A DNA stretch of 64,000 bases from Nitrosospira sp. Nsp11 (GTDB lineage Bacteria; Pseudomonadota; Gammaproteobacteria; Burkholderiales; Nitrosomonadaceae): positions 124,001-188,000 of the forward strand of contig NZ_FRBV01000003.1 of the NCBI RefSeq assembly GCF_900142705.1, read 5' to 3'. Positions 9,694 through 19,103 of this stretch are shown piece after piece (position 1 is the first letter of the stretch; the number at the start of each line of letters is the position of its first letter). Position numbers and translations under genes: made by a program. The notes under the pieces are model-generated. The model was not told the origin of the DNA. It saw nothing but the letters and a program-made list of their open reading frames with translations, and did no database searches.

Positions 9694-11223
9694 CTATAGT
9701 TGGCGCATATAAGCGACAAGATCGGATTTCTCTTCATCTGTCAGTTTGAGCTGCAATACGAGATTGAAAAATTCAACGGTATCTTCGAGGGTTAGCAAAC
9801 GCCCATCATGCAGATAAGGCGGGCTATCCTTGATGCCCCGCAAAGTGAAAGTCTTTATCGGCCCGTCTCCCGGCTCTTGCAGGAAGCGTTCGAGTTTCAG
9901 GTCGTGCATTTGCTGATCAAGAAAAGCGGGCGGCTGGTGACAGCTCGCACATTGGCCTTTCCCGAAAAAAACCTTTTCACCACGAAGTTCATGCGTGGTT
10001 GCTTTAGATGGATCGAGCCGGCCTTGCGTGTCGAGTTTTGGCGCAGGGGGAAAGTCCAGCATATTCTGAAGCTGCGCCATATGGCTCACATGAATTCGAT
10101 CGAGAACCGGGAATCCCTTTTTCATGGCATGAATCGGGTCACCATTGAAATAAGCGGTACGAAACTCGAACTCGGTGAAATCCTCCACCGAGCGCAAGCT
10201 GCGTTTGGACCCGTGGATTTGCTGATTGAACATCCCACGCAAGCTTACCGTATCCAGTCGAAAACGCCTTTCCTGGGTCCTGATATCCGGGCTTAGATGA
10301 AATTGACCCGTGGTATGTCCGTTCACGTGACAGTCAAAGCAAGTGACGCCCAAGCTGGGCTGTGCGCTTTTACGGTCATCAGTTGGATTAAATTCTTCCT
10401 GGGGAAGAGGGGTGAGCAAAATCTGAAGGCCGTTAAGCTGTACGGGGGTCAGAATGTCTTTGAAGAGGCGATAAAAGTTATTGATCGATACGACTTCCCC
10501 GCGAGAAACGTCCCCTAGTTCGGGCCGGTTTTGAAGAAAAATGGCGGGGGGAAATTCCGGAAGAAATACTTCTGGCAAATCATGCTCGACGTCAAACCGC
10601 TCCAGTCGTGGAAACATGTCGATTTGAGCCTGCGTGAAGACTTGTCCCCCTGGAGATTGTTTCGGGTGAGGTAAGGCCGGGTACGGAAACATATTTTTTA
10701 CCCGTATTTCGGGCGGAGACATGTCGGCCAATTTTTGCCAAGTCATTCCTGCCGGCAGGCGAGCCGTAGGGCCAACAGCCAGAGGCTTGCCGCGAGACAT
10801 TTTCGCTTCCTTATCAAGCCGGGGCGTTAAATCGTATCGCCGCAGGAGAAGTTCCCGCTGTGTTTTCATGATTTTGGGGCGAGCGGCCACATCGGCTTTC
10901 ATGGTTTCCTCGAAAGTCTGCATCGGCTTTTTCGCGTTCAAGGGATCACGATAAAAATCGAATCCCAATGTCTTTCCCTTGTCGGGCTGGTTTTCAAAAG
11001 CGGGCGAAGAAGGCATCGCATTCGTGGCGGCAAACTCGCTGGAACGGTCGTGCTCATTCTTCTGCTGTTCGGGCCGGGTATTGCGTGTTTCGCGCGCAGT
11101 CTGAGCGCGGACAACAGCATCCTGCGATTGCCGATCCTCCGCGCGGTTATCGTAATCGTTCTGGCCGAAAGCACTTCCCGTGGTCAATCCTAAGCTGAAC
11201 ACCAGAAAACCCAGTCTTCTCAT
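9694..11223 (-). CDS. Exported di-haem cytochrome c, peroxidase (CcpA/MauG)-like
   Basis: A 509-residue protein with a signal peptide (RRLGFLVFSLGLTTGSAFG) and two c-type haem sites, CFDCH (about residue 295) and CASCH (about 424). The C-terminal FTLRGIKDSPPYLHDGRLLTLEDTVEFFN is the hallmark of the bacterial cytochrome c peroxidase/MauG superfamily. Unlike classic CcpA (about 320 residues), it has some 200 residues before the first haem, including a highly charged, Gln/Arg-rich segment (about residues 20-60). Periplasmic peroxide reduction or another oxidation is inferred only. The start at 11223 is preferred because GGAG precedes it and a signal peptide follows directly; the frame is open further upstream without these features. 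A palindromic repeat element lies 130 bp upstream. Confidence 0.8.
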   Translation of the reverse strand: MRRLGFLVFSLGLTTGSAFGQNDYDNRAEDRQSQDAVVRAQTARETRNTRPEQQKNEHDRSSEFAATNAMPSSPAFENQPDKGKTLGFDFYRDPLNAKKPMQTFEETMKADVAARPKIMKTQRELLLRRYDLTPRLDKEAKMSRGKPLAVGPTARLPAGMTWQKLADMSPPEIRVKNMFPYPALPHPKQSPGGQVFTQAQIDMFPRLERFDVEHDLPEVFLPEFPPAIFLQNRPELGDVSRGEVVSINNFYRLFKDILTPVQLNGLQILLTPLPQEEFNPTDDRKSAQPSLGVTCFDCHVNGHTTGQFHLSPDIRTQERRFRLDTVSLRGMFNQQIHGSKRSLRSVEDFTEFEFRTAYFNGDPIHAMKKGFPVLDRIHVSHMAQLQNMLDFPPAPKLDTQGRLDPSKATTHELRGEKVFFGKGQCASCHQPPAFLDQQMHDLKLERFLQEPGDGPIKTFTLRGIKDSPPYLHDGRLLTLEDTVEFFNLVLQLKLTDEEKSDLVAYMRQL

Positions 11224-11352
11224 GATAGATCTCCACTCTGATTGCGGAAAGAGTACCAACTCTTCATGACCATTTTTTGGATATCCCACACGTTCAATCA
11301 GTAACGTAAATATTCCCACGCTTGAGGTAGCAGGTCTGTGCGAAACCGCACA

Positions 11353-11627
11353 CTAGCAGCCTGTCGAACTTGAAGAATCGCGGCGAAAAAGTGACTGGGT
11401 GAAGGCAGATTTTTTCTATTGGTCGAAAAGCAGTGAAATATGAACCACCCAGACGCTTTTGCAGCCGATTTCCTTTAAGTTCATGCATCTCTGCTGGTTG
11501 CGCTGCACGTTACAAAGCGGCAAAATGGCGCAAAGGCGAGCAATCGCGTAAGCGTCAGAGAGGGAAAACGCAGCACGCCCGGGTCCTCTTACGAGGCGCT
11601 CAGCATCGCGGGCCAACAGGCTGCTAG
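11353..11627. repeat. Dispersed palindromic element, copy A (275 bp)
   Basis: It begins CTAGCAGCCTGTCG (11353-11366) and ends CAGGCTGCTAG (11617-11627), inverted copies of each other. Internal blocks GTGACTGGGTGAAGGCAG, GAAATATGA and CAGACGCTTTTGCAGCCG recur, in reverse orientation, in the copy at 31285-31453 and, partly, at 55009-55098 and 58531-58685. Relative to copy B, about 110 bp are inserted near the right end. It lies in the promoter region of the di-haem cytochrome gene. No reading frame is shared by the copies. Confidence 0.75.
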
Positions 11628-11722
11628 GAATTGAGCATTTTCTCCTTGGACACACGCTCGACCGGGGACGCCTTGTTTCCTTTCTCCACAGCGAGACTGT
11701 CATGCCGGGGCAGATTTGTAAC

Positions 11723-12502
11723 CTACTCGATTGACTGGAAGAACCGCTTGAACTGTTTCTCAGGAGACCGTCCAAAACGGGAGGCAGACGATAGATAAGT
11801 CTCCAGCAACCGCTCATACTCTTCTTTTACGATCTTATAGTTCTCGCCCGCGCTGGCTTCCAGTTGTTTGCGGTCTGCTATCGCGATGTGGCCTCGTCTG
11901 CAATGAATCGCTCCCGCCATATGAAGTTTGTTCGCTGCTACCGTTACGCTTTCCCGCCGTACTCCCAACATAATCCCAGCCTGTTCATGCGTTATGTGAA
12001 GTTCATTGCCCGAGAGGCGGTCCAGGCTCATCAGCAGAAAGTAGGCAAGCTGCTGATCGACAGTATGATATCGATTTGAAACCGCTATCTGTTCCGTCTG
12101 GATCATCAGTGCATGCGCAAAACGCAAGAGAAGATGTCGTAGCTCGGTCCCCGCCTCGAATTCGCTTTTTAATATACCTGCCTTGATCCGATAGGCTTCG
12201 CCTGTGCTCTGCACTATTACCCGTGCGCGACTGCGCTCGCCGCCAAAAAGAACAGAGATATCTGCCAAACCCTCGTTGCCTATGATCCCAATCTGCGTGC
12301 ACGCGCCGTTTTCCGTCTCATACAGTCGCGTGACGATGCACGTGGTCGGAAAATATAGATACTTTATGGGGAGCCCAAGCTCGTAAATCACGTACCCCGC
12401 AGGCATCGGTACCAGCTCAAGGAGAGGTAACAGGTGTGTGTAACCCGCAAGAGAAAGTGCTGCCAGCATTCTGTTCTGCTTGGGGCTTTGGGGCGCAGGC
12501 AT
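11723..12502 (-). CDS. Crp/Fnr-family transcriptional regulator
   Basis: A 259-residue regulator with an N-terminal cyclic-nucleotide-binding-like beta barrel (about residues 20-140) and a C-terminal Crp-type helix-turn-helix (HEQAGIMLGVRRESVTVAANKL). No Fnr-type cysteine cluster is visible, so it is probably not an Fe-S oxygen sensor, and the ligand is unknown. The ATG at 12502 is preferred over an upstream in-frame TTG (12532), giving a typical N-terminus. It stands alone upstream (on its strand) of the di-haem cytochrome gene with a repeat element between. Confidence 0.85.
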   Translation of the reverse strand: MPAPQSPKQNRMLAALSLAGYTHLLPLLELVPMPAGYVIYELGLPIKYLYFPTTCIVTRLYETENGACTQIGIIGNEGLADISVLFGGERSRARVIVQSTGEAYRIKAGILKSEFEAGTELRHLLLRFAHALMIQTEQIAVSNRYHTVDQQLAYFLLMSLDRLSGNELHITHEQAGIMLGVRRESVTVAANKLHMAGAIHCRRGHIAIADRKQLEASAGENYKIVKEEYERLLETYLSSASRFGRSPEKQFKRFFQSIE

Positions 12503-12866
12503 GATAAATCCCAGTATCGGTTGTCGTATCAAAAGAATACGTCTCGCAATTCCTAGCCGAGAGTATGATTTAGCCGCGATGTATTGCCGCTTTTGGGCTG
12601 GTTTCGGGATACCATCCCCGCTATTGAAAGCTCAGATTGGTGAAATGTTAATGCCCGAGAACAGGTGGCTCTGTACGGCGACACACATAGGCACAAGGCC
12701 TCGATGGATCAAATCAGTGGAAGAAAGCTCGGGGTGACCATGATGGCAGTAAAACCATCAATGGATGGAATAGGCGAGAGTAGAGCATCCTACCCCAGCC
12801 GTATAACCTGAATTGAGGACGTGCAGCAGACTTGGGGGAAATGCTTTGATCCGATGGGGTGCCGGT
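12503..12866. other. Intergenic region, no gene recognised
   Basis: Short open frames exist, but none has a recognisable product or a good ribosome-binding site. It probably contains the promoter of the Crp/Fnr-type regulator on the minus strand. Confidence 0.5.
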
Positions 12867-13274
12867 TCAGAGCGGCATGGACCTGCCCTCATTAAGAGCC
12901 ATCCAGCCGCGCCTGACGCGGTAGATGACCCAGATACCCGTGCCTACCGCGAGTATGTATGCAAAAGTGATACCGATGACTGTCGCAAAAGGCATTGCCG
13001 CCATAACCAACCAGGGCAAGGCATACCAGAACGTCCGTATTTGCCAGCGGAAATGGGAATCAAGATAAGTGTGGCGTACTTCTTTACGCTTCAAATAGTT
13101 AAGGATCACAGCGATAATTGAAGGCCAGCCGCTGAGAAATGTCGTAATGATAAGCGCCGGCCCTAGAATACCCATCAGGACGCTGAAACCATGCAGTAAA
13201 TAAATGATGTGCGTAAGACGGACGAGGTCTGCCGGAGGGACGGTGGGCACGACTCGTGAGCCGACTTCACTCAT
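12867..13274 (-). CDS. Small DUF4870-like membrane protein
   Basis: A 135-residue integral membrane protein of unknown function, resembling the DUF4870-type family: a first helix at LTHIIYLLHGFSVL, then LIITTFLSGWPSIIAVILNYLKR, then the characteristic loop YLDSHFRWQIRTFWY and two further helices, ending in a basic segment. I chose the ATG at 13274, which has GAGGGGG upstream; the frame is open further upstream but without a better start. It may share a transcript with the mlaA-like gene, 105 bp upstream on the same strand. Confidence 0.72.
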   Translation of the reverse strand: MSEVGSRVVPTVPPADLVRLTHIIYLLHGFSVLMGILGPALIITTFLSGWPSIIAVILNYLKRKEVRHTYLDSHFRWQIRTFWYALPWLVMAAMPFATVIGITFAYILAVGTGIWVIYRVRRGWMALNEGRSMPL

Positions 13275-13379
13275 GCTTCGAATATCCCCCTCTGAGCGAA
13301 TAATTGCGCAACACCCAATTTGGAAGATGAGGTGTTTGCGATACCGTAGCGCAAACACCTCTGGACACCTGCAGAGCTA

Positions 13380-14177
13380 CTATAATTTATCCGTAGATCG
13401 ATCCTCGACGGGTTGATCGTAAGCTTCGGGTGGGGGTTCTCCGTCGTAAATCACGTGCTTGCGCTGCTGCAGGTAGGCATCGCGCACAAAGAGATAAGGC
13501 TCCAGCGCTGCCTGGTCACGGATGCGCATGGGGCCGGCCAGCCTCGCTCGCTTGTCAACGGCGCCGATAAAGCCAAGCGGCACCGTGACGGGCGCACCGA
13601 TTACGAAAATACCTGTCCAGAAGAGAACGTTGGTGAGGGCGGTGACAGGAATGCCGGATATGTCGCGGTTGCTGCTGGGGCCAAGCAAAGGAACAAACAG
13701 ATAAGTTTTTGCATCAACACCCCATACTCCCAACGTTTGCCCGAAGTCCTCGTCGTGCTGCGCCAAACCCATAGGTGAAGCCATATCGAAGAGCCCAGCG
13801 CCGCCAATGGTTGAATTGACAACAAAACGAAGGGTGTCCCGAAACCCCTGGCGTACCTTGCCTTGCAGGAAGGCATTCAGAATGACATTTGGATACTGGA
13901 GGTTGTCGAAAAAATTTCCGACGGAGCGCTGTGCACCATTGGGTACGTAATCGATATAGAAATCGGCAATCGGCTCCATGATCTTCCGGTCAACCACATC
14001 GGTGAACGTATAGAACTTGCGGTTGATTTTTTCATAAGGATCGACCGGATCGAACGATTCTGTTCTTTGGTCATTTGGTCGCGTGGTAGCGCAACCCGAA
14101 AGCAGCGCTACGCATATCAACAACAGGAGGGAAGTAGAATAATTATGTCTCACGATAAGTAATAAGTGAAATGACAC
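13380..14177 (-). CDS. mlaA: MlaA (VacJ) family outer-membrane lipoprotein
   Basis: A lipoprotein of about 265 residues that works with the Mla system to remove phospholipids from the outer leaflet of the outer membrane. It has a signal peptide with lipobox LLSGC, then the family hallmarks DPYEKINRKFYTFTD, YPNVILNAFLQGK, FVVNSTIGGAGLFD and HDEDFGQTLGVWG. Two GTG starts are possible, 14177 and 14153; the latter would give a compact 21-residue signal peptide. Neither has a clear ribosome-binding site. No other mla gene is in the window. Confidence 0.9.
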   Translation of the reverse strand: MSFHLLLIVRHNYSTSLLLLICVALLSGCATTRPNDQRTESFDPVDPYEKINRKFYTFTDVVDRKIMEPIADFYIDYVPNGAQRSVGNFFDNLQYPNVILNAFLQGKVRQGFRDTLRFVVNSTIGGAGLFDMASPMGLAQHDEDFGQTLGVWGVDAKTYLFVPLLGPSSNRDISGIPVTALTNVLFWTGIFVIGAPVTVPLGFIGAVDKRARLAGPMRIRDQAALEPYLFVRDAYLQQRKHVIYDGEPPPEAYDQPVEDRSTDKL

Positions 14178-14515
14178 GGTTGATTAGAACTTATGAGAAT
14201 CAGTGAGGCATCGATTCCCTCTGGATGAAATTAGAGTATAACCATAAATTGTCAGATAACGGACAAGATTATTCAATTATTCCGGGAAGACAGTATTCCC
14301 CCGCTTAACGCTTCCTGGCGCCTCCTGGCAAGACGAAGGCATATCGTCAATCATCGTTTCGACTGATAGCGACCGGTAGCTATCGCCGACCCATTCCGCA
14401 GTCGTAAAACCATGATACATGTAGCCCCCAGGAGAGATCGGTATTCAAGACGAACGCCGTGATCCGTACTCGACCATAAATTCCACCAGGAGCTCATCCG
14501 TGATCAAGGTGGTGC
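14178..14515. other. Intergenic region between the mlaA-like gene and the cysteine desulfurase gene
   Basis: No convincing gene. A minus-strand frame overlapping the desulfurase stop could encode about 24 residues (starting TTG, containing ITDELLVEFMVEYGS), which might be a relic, but it matches nothing I recognise. No iscU follows the desulfurase, which is unusual for an isc operon. Confidence 0.4.
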
Positions 14516-15670
14516 TCAAATCGAGGCCATGTTCATTTGCTTTAATTCCTGAACAACGCTACTTAAGGCCTTAAGAAAATTCTCCACCTGTGCCGTTGAA
14601 TTGCCATCGCCCAGGCTTACACGTACCGCACAGCGCGCCAAATCGGATTCCACCCCCATCGCTTCCAGGACATGGCTTCTGCCGGGGTTTACACTGGAGC
14701 AAGCCGCTCCGCTTGCTACTGCGAAACCTGCCTTGTCGAGGCGCACGACCAGTGTGTCGCCTTCAATGTCGGGCAATGCGAAATAGCAGGTATTGGGCAA
14801 ACGCGACGCACCTAACCCAAAAATAACAGCGCCCATCTCAACCAACCCTTGCTCCAGTCGGGCGCGTAACGCCGAAATATGCGCCGTCCTTTCCGCTATC
14901 CGTGCCTTGACTAATCCGCAGGCGACGCCGAGCCCCACAATGGCCGGAACATTTTCAGTACCGGAGCGCAATCCGTTCTCATGACCTCCCCCATAGATAA
15001 GGGGCTTGAGCAATAACCGTTTATCGATAATCAGCGCTGCCGCACCCTTGGGTCCATAAATCTTGTGCCCGGAGAATGTCAGCGCATGCACATTGAGCGA
15101 AGCGAAATCCACAGGAATTTTGCCGAATGCCTGTACGGCGTCGGTATGAACCCAGGCGCCGCATGACCGTGCTTTCTCGGCAATCGCCGCCACATCCTGG
15201 ATAACGCCGGTTTCGTTGTTCGCCAGCATTACCGATACCAGACTGGGGTGTCGGTCCGGCAAGGCGTTGTCCAGATCCGCCATATCTACGCGCCCCAGAT
15301 TATCTACCGTCAATCGATGCAAATTCCAGCCATACGGGTTCCGGACCAATGCCTGAGCGGATCGCATCACACAGGGATGCTCGACCGCGCTCACGGCAAT
15401 TCGCGCCGGCTTCAGATAACCTGCCGCCCCGTGGATAAACAGATTATTCGCTTCCGACCCGCCGCTGGTGAAAATAACCTGCGCCGGTTGCACGCCTACT
15501 GAATCCGCGACCCGCTCGCGCGCCTGGTTCACCGCGTGGCGGGCTGTTATGCCTTTCGCATGGCGACTGGAAGGGTTGCCGTACTCTTTTTGAAAATATG
15601 GCAGCATTGCATCCAGCACTGCCTCATCAACCGCTGTCGTGGCGTTATGATCGAAATAAGCGTAAGTCAC
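14516..15670 (-). CDS. Cysteine desulfurase, IscS/NifS-type
   Basis: A 384-residue PLP enzyme that takes sulfur from cysteine for Fe-S clusters and thiolated tRNA. The PLP lysine is in TFSGHKIYGPKG (K203) and the persulfide cysteine in SGAACSS (C324); HTDAVQAFGK and GTENVPAIVG are family motifs. The start is taken as the GTG at 15670 (VTYAYFDHNATT, the usual N-terminus) with GGGAG upstream, rather than a TTG 18 bp earlier. The adjacent iscR gene lies 81 bp upstream on the same strand, suggesting IscR control. There is no iscU, hscBA or fdx downstream, so the operon is incomplete or rearranged. The active-site region is group II-like, so NifS-type naming is equally possible. Confidence 0.9.
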   Translation of the reverse strand: MTYAYFDHNATTAVDEAVLDAMLPYFQKEYGNPSSRHAKGITARHAVNQARERVADSVGVQPAQVIFTSGGSEANNLFIHGAAGYLKPARIAVSAVEHPCVMRSAQALVRNPYGWNLHRLTVDNLGRVDMADLDNALPDRHPSLVSVMLANNETGVIQDVAAIAEKARSCGAWVHTDAVQAFGKIPVDFASLNVHALTFSGHKIYGPKGAAALIIDKRLLLKPLIYGGGHENGLRSGTENVPAIVGLGVACGLVKARIAERTAHISALRARLEQGLVEMGAVIFGLGASRLPNTCYFALPDIEGDTLVVRLDKAGFAVASGAACSSVNPGRSHVLEAMGVESDLARCAVRVSLGDGNSTAQVENFLKALSSVVQELKQMNMASI

Positions 15671-15751
15671 TTTTTCCGCTCCCGGCAATTACCGATTTTT
15701 GTGCACATCCCGTCTGGATCGAATTCTACCTTTGTTGATATGAGCCACCAC

Positions 15752-16222
15752 TCAAGCCAGAACCGTTCCATGAGATTTCTTGCATGCTCTCATGTCTTGC
15801 AGTACAGCAATGTCCTTCACCTTTGGATTTGCCACGAGTTGATCCAGCGTAACCAATGCCAGGTAATCCCGTATCCTGCCATTAAGAGTGGCCCACAAGT
15901 CGTGGGTCATACATCGCTGGTCGTTGTGGCAATTTTCCTTGCCTCCGCATTGCGTCGCATCGATCGGCTCATCCACGGCAAAAATGATGTCTACCACGGA
16001 CACCTCGTTCATCGGTTTTGTCAAGCGATAGCCGCCGCCCGGTCCGCGCACGCTACCCACCAGCTTATTACGACGCAGCTTTCCAAATAATTGCTCCAGA
16101 TAGGACAACGAAATTTTCTGCCGTTCGCTGATTCCCGCTAACGTAACCGGACCCTCCGCACTGTGCAACGCAAGATCAATCATCGCGGTTACCGCAAAAC
16201 GCCCCTTAGTCGTTAATCGCAT
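15752..16222 (-). CDS. iscR: Fe-S-sensing Rrf2-family regulator IscR
   Basis: A 156-residue Rrf2-type winged-helix repressor. The [2Fe-2S] ligands are at the same positions as in E. coli IscR: C92, C98, C104 and H107 in [19 protein letters not shown]. The N-terminus [18 protein letters not shown] is canonical; the ATG at 16222 has GGAG 9 bp upstream, whereas the frame stays open to 16258. A type-1-like IscR box at 16279-16303 supports autoregulation. It is probably co-transcribed with the cysteine desulfurase. Confidence 0.95.
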   Translation of the reverse strand: MRLTTKGRFAVTAMIDLALHSAEGPVTLAGISERQKISLSYLEQLFGKLRRNKLVGSVRGPGGGYRLTKPMNEVSVVDIIFAVDEPIDATQCGGKENCHNDQRCMTHDLWATLNGRIRDYLALVTLDQLVANPKVKDIAVLQDMRACKKSHGTVLA

Positions 16223-16278
16223 TTTTTCGCTCCAATTGGATTTATACCAGGTTAACATCTGCTGAAGTTATCGGCTTA

Positions 16279-16303
16279 ATACCCGACAACGTTAGTCAAG
16301 TAT
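16279..16303. promoter_or_regulatory. Type 1 IscR-binding site upstream of iscR
   Basis: A 25-bp dyad with half-sites ATACCCGAC (16279-16287) and GTCAAGTAT (16295-16303) separated by 7 bp, matching the known ATA(C/G)YYGAC-N7-GTCRR(C/G)TAT pattern. It lies 57-81 bp upstream of the iscR ATG, the expected position for autorepression by holo-IscR. The central 7 bp are less well conserved. Confidence 0.75.
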
Positions 16304-16576
16304 ATGAATCCCCTCCATTCCGGTCAACTATTTTGTTCAGCTAATTTGAATCAAATTTGACGGTTGTCAACTTTTCTCCGCTTTACCGGCCCAATAACCT
16401 CTGGACCTCTGGTTTGTTCTCGCGGAGGTGAGGCGGCAATATCGGCCCCGTTATAGCGTCTATAGCGGCTGACGACACTCACCAGGATTCTACTGGGTCA
16501 TATTTGCTAGTTCCGGGGGACCAGGCCATATTTTCCGGACGAAACGTGGCTAATGACATTAGAGCTAATCAATTCG
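16304..16576. other. Intergenic region upstream of iscR
   Basis: No gene, terminator or clear repeat recognised. Base composition is similar to its surroundings. It leads into decayed coding sequence beyond 16577. Confidence 0.4.
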
Positions 16577-16894
16577 TCACGTGTTGGATACCACATATCC
16601 TGTGGCACGGTCTGCACGATACGTTGCACGAATGCATCCGGTAAACCGGCGGATATTGCTGTTGACAATCGCAGCGACAGCGGCAAATAGAATTATCGTC
16701 AGGACGCCTACCAGGATAATTGCATTGATCCAGTAAGAAACAGGTAGCGATAGATTCCTCCGCCAATGACGCAGAAAGTAATTGGGTGACCGGGGCGCAG
16801 ATTTTATGCTGGCGCAATCTGCACTGCTGATCACATTTGCGGCACAAGCCCGGTAGTGTTGCTGCTCACCTATTTTTTTGCTGGTATCCGACAT
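16577..16894 (-). pseudogene. Remnant of a membrane-protein gene (N-terminal part only)
   Basis: An open frame of 105 residues containing FLRHWRRNLSLPVSYWINAIIL followed by one hydrophobic helix, a start typical of a family of bacterial membrane proteins (HWRGELSLxVSYWVNG...) that is normally two to three times longer. After the first helix the sequence loses hydrophobic character and stops, so I read it as a truncated relic. Family assignment is from memory of the motif and is tentative. It lies beside, and may slightly overlap, the AI-2E transporter relic on the other strand. Confidence 0.4.
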
Positions 16895-16916
16895 ACATTT
16901 CCGACGCAAACTGTTG

Positions 16917-17252
16917 CAAATGGCGGGCCGCCGCTATCGCGAAAGAAAGATGTATTGCGAATACTCGAGGAGGTGGATGTGCAGGCCCAGCACTATTCCC
17001 TGATCATGCTGACATCAAATGCTGTGGTTGCGCTCCTAACCTGGCTCGCGTTCGAAATGCTCGGGCTCGACCATGCAAGCGTATGGGGCGTTGCCGCAGG
17101 AATATTACATTTCATTCCTTATTCAGGAACGGTCACTATCGCGCCCGCCAGCGGGATATCCGGCTTCCTGTAGTTTGGCTCAATCCCGAGCACTCGCTAT
17201 AGCCGCCCTATCCGCTCTTATTTCAGGCTTGGTCGAACTGCTGTTCATAACA
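16917..17252 (+). pseudogene. AI-2E/PerM-family transporter relic with frameshift
   Basis: The frame encodes SRKKDVLRILEEVDVQAQHY, then two helices including ALLTWLAFEMLGLDHASVWGV and AAGILHFIPYSGT, the typical C-terminal half of AI-2E (PerM) exporters. Near 17150-17175 the frame is lost to a stop, and the continuation (RALAIAALSALISGLVELLF) is found in another frame up to 17252. The N-terminal half is missing. This is a 5'-truncated, frameshifted gene in a decaying interval between iscR and trmJ. Confidence 0.7.
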
Positions 17253-17325
17253 TGACTGCAGAGGCGATTCACTCACGTAAACACGGCAGTTTTTTGGATT
17301 TGAGCAAATCAAATGACCACAGGTT

Positions 17326-18108
17326 CTAATCCAGATGTCCCGGAGAAGCGGTCGAGGCGTTGGAAGACATGGGCTGATGCGCTGCCTGTACCTGTTTTTC
17401 GCAGGCGCCAAGCATACCGCGCAAAATATTTACTTCTTCCTTTTCCAGGCGGGCACGGGCAAACATCCGTCGGATCCGCTGCATCAACCGTTTTGGTTCC
17501 TGCGGATCTAGAAAACCGCTATTGATCGCGACCCGCTCCAGGTGATGGTAAAGTAATTCAATTTCCTCGAAGCCTGCTGGCACGCCAACCGTTGGTAAAG
17601 GCTCGATTGATGGCAGCGCCATGCGTAATTCATACGCCATCAATTGCACAGCGCTAGCGAGATTAAGGGAAGAATATTCGGGATTTGCGGGAATATGCAG
17701 AATAATTTGACACTTACTCACTTCCGACGTAGTGAGACCGGACATTTCCGTACCAAAAACCAGTGCTACCGGATTTTGCCGCGCATGACCGAGTAACTCC
17801 AGCGCGCCGCCGCGAGCATCAAAGATTTCATGCGAAAGATCACGGTGGCGTGCGGTAATGGCCGCTGCCAGAACCGTGCCGCTCAGAGCCTCGTCAAGAT
17901 CCCGGCAAACCTTGGCATTGTTGAGCACGCTCCACGCACCGGCGGCACGTCTTTCCGCTTCCTTGTCGGGAAACGACTTTGGATTCACCAGGTAGAGCGA
18001 ATCCAGCCCCATCGTTTTCATCGCTCTCGCCGCCGCGCCGATATTGCCGGGATGACTGGTATGGCTTAACACCACGCGAACATTATCCAGCGGATCGTCA
18101 GGATTCAT
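17326..18108 (-). CDS. trmJ: tRNA (cytidine/uridine-2'-O)-methyltransferase TrmJ
   Basis: A 260-residue SPOUT-class methyltransferase that 2'-O-methylates position 32 of certain tRNAs. Knot-domain motifs are present: SHPGNIGAAARAMKTMGL (1), ALVFGTEMSGLT (2) and YSSLNLASAVQLMAYEL (3). The C-terminal helical tail (EPKRLMQRIRRMFARARLEKEEVNILRGML) is typical of TrmJ. The ATG at 18108 gives the normal length. It is divergent from suhB, with 185 bp between them. Confidence 0.95.
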   Translation of the reverse strand: MNPDDPLDNVRVVLSHTSHPGNIGAAARAMKTMGLDSLYLVNPKSFPDKEAERRAAGAWSVLNNAKVCRDLDEALSGTVLAAAITARHRDLSHEIFDARGGALELLGHARQNPVALVFGTEMSGLTTSEVSKCQIILHIPANPEYSSLNLASAVQLMAYELRMALPSIEPLPTVGVPAGFEEIELLYHHLERVAINSGFLDPQEPKRLMQRIRRMFARARLEKEEVNILRGMLGACEKQVQAAHQPMSSNASTASPGHLD

Positions 18109-18293
18109 ATCGAGTCTAAATCAGGTAATGGGTGGTTCATTCGGTTTAGTGCTGAGCACAAGGACTTTTTGCACCACGTGACCTTCACCTTGCCCGGCGA
18201 GCTGAGCCTTTACAGGGGCAAATCGAACACTCCATCCGCCTTAGCGCCGGATTTAGGTTAAGATTCACGCTCGTCCAACTCTGAATCCAGCCA

Positions 18294-19103
18294 ATGCACC
18301 CTATGCTCACCATTGCGGTAAAAGCCGCACGCCGCGCAGGCAGTATCATCAATCGTGCCGCGCAGAATCTCGACTTGCTCCACGTCTCGCGTAAAGCGCA
18401 CAGCGATTTTGTCAGTGAAGTGGATGGCGCTGCTGAAGAGGCCATTATCGGAATACTGCTGGATGCCTATCCCAATCATTCCATTCTAGCAGAAGAAAGC
18501 GGGGCTCAAGGTGATGCCAGTAAATCCGAGTACCAGTGGATTATCGACCCACTCGATGGCACCACCAATTTTCTCCACGGCTTTCCACATTATTCGGTAT
18601 CCATCGGACTGATGCATAAAAACATACTGTTTCAGGCGGTTGTCTACAATCCGGCCGCTAATGAGCTATTTACTGCCAGTCGTGGCGCGGGTGCCTATCT
18701 AAACGATCATCGTCTTCGTGTGAGCAAGCGCGCCCAGCTCGCTGATTCCCTGATTGGCACCGGTTTTCCATTTCGCGAATTTACGCACGCTGAAGCCTAT
18801 CTTGCCATGTTCAAGGATATCATGCCCAGGGTGGCCGGCATTCGCCGCCCGGGCTCGGCCGCGCTGGACCTGGCCTATGTGGCCGCGGGCCGCTATGACG
18901 GCTTCTGGGAATTCGGGCTCTCTCCCTGGGATATGGCAGCCGGTTGCCTTCTTATTACCGAAGCTGGCGGACTTGTGGGTGATATGGAAGGCAACGACTC
19001 TTATTTGCAGAGCGGCAACGTGCTGGCGGGAAATCCGAGAATTTTCGGACAGCTGCTGCAGGTGATTGCGCCGCACCTGACAGCCGAGCTGAAAACGAAC
19101 TAA
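18294..19103 (+). CDS. suhB: Inositol-1-monophosphatase SuhB
   Basis: A 269-residue Mg2+-dependent phosphatase; in many bacteria SuhB also joins rRNA antitermination complexes. Metal-site motifs are [28 protein letters not shown] and [19 protein letters not shown], in the correct order. The N-terminus [16 protein letters not shown] is canonical. It is divergent from trmJ, a common arrangement in betaproteobacteria. Confidence 0.95.
   Translation: MHPMLTIAVKAARRAGSIINRAAQNLDLLHVSRKAHSDFVSEVDGAAEEAIIGILLDAYPNHSILAEESGAQGDASKSEYQWIIDPLDGTTNFLHGFPHYSVSIGLMHKNILFQAVVYNPAANELFTASRGAGAYLNDHRLRVSKRAQLADSLIGTGFPFREFTHAEAYLAMFKDIMPRVAGIRRPGSAALDLAYVAAGRYDGFWEFGLSPWDMAAGCLLITEAGGLVGDMEGNDSYLQSGNVLAGNPRIFGQLLQVIAPHLTAELKTN

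Noticed and set aside
12813-13121. 102-residue plus-strand frame opposite the DUF4870-like gene
   Set aside because: Antisense to a recognisable membrane-protein gene; no start signal.
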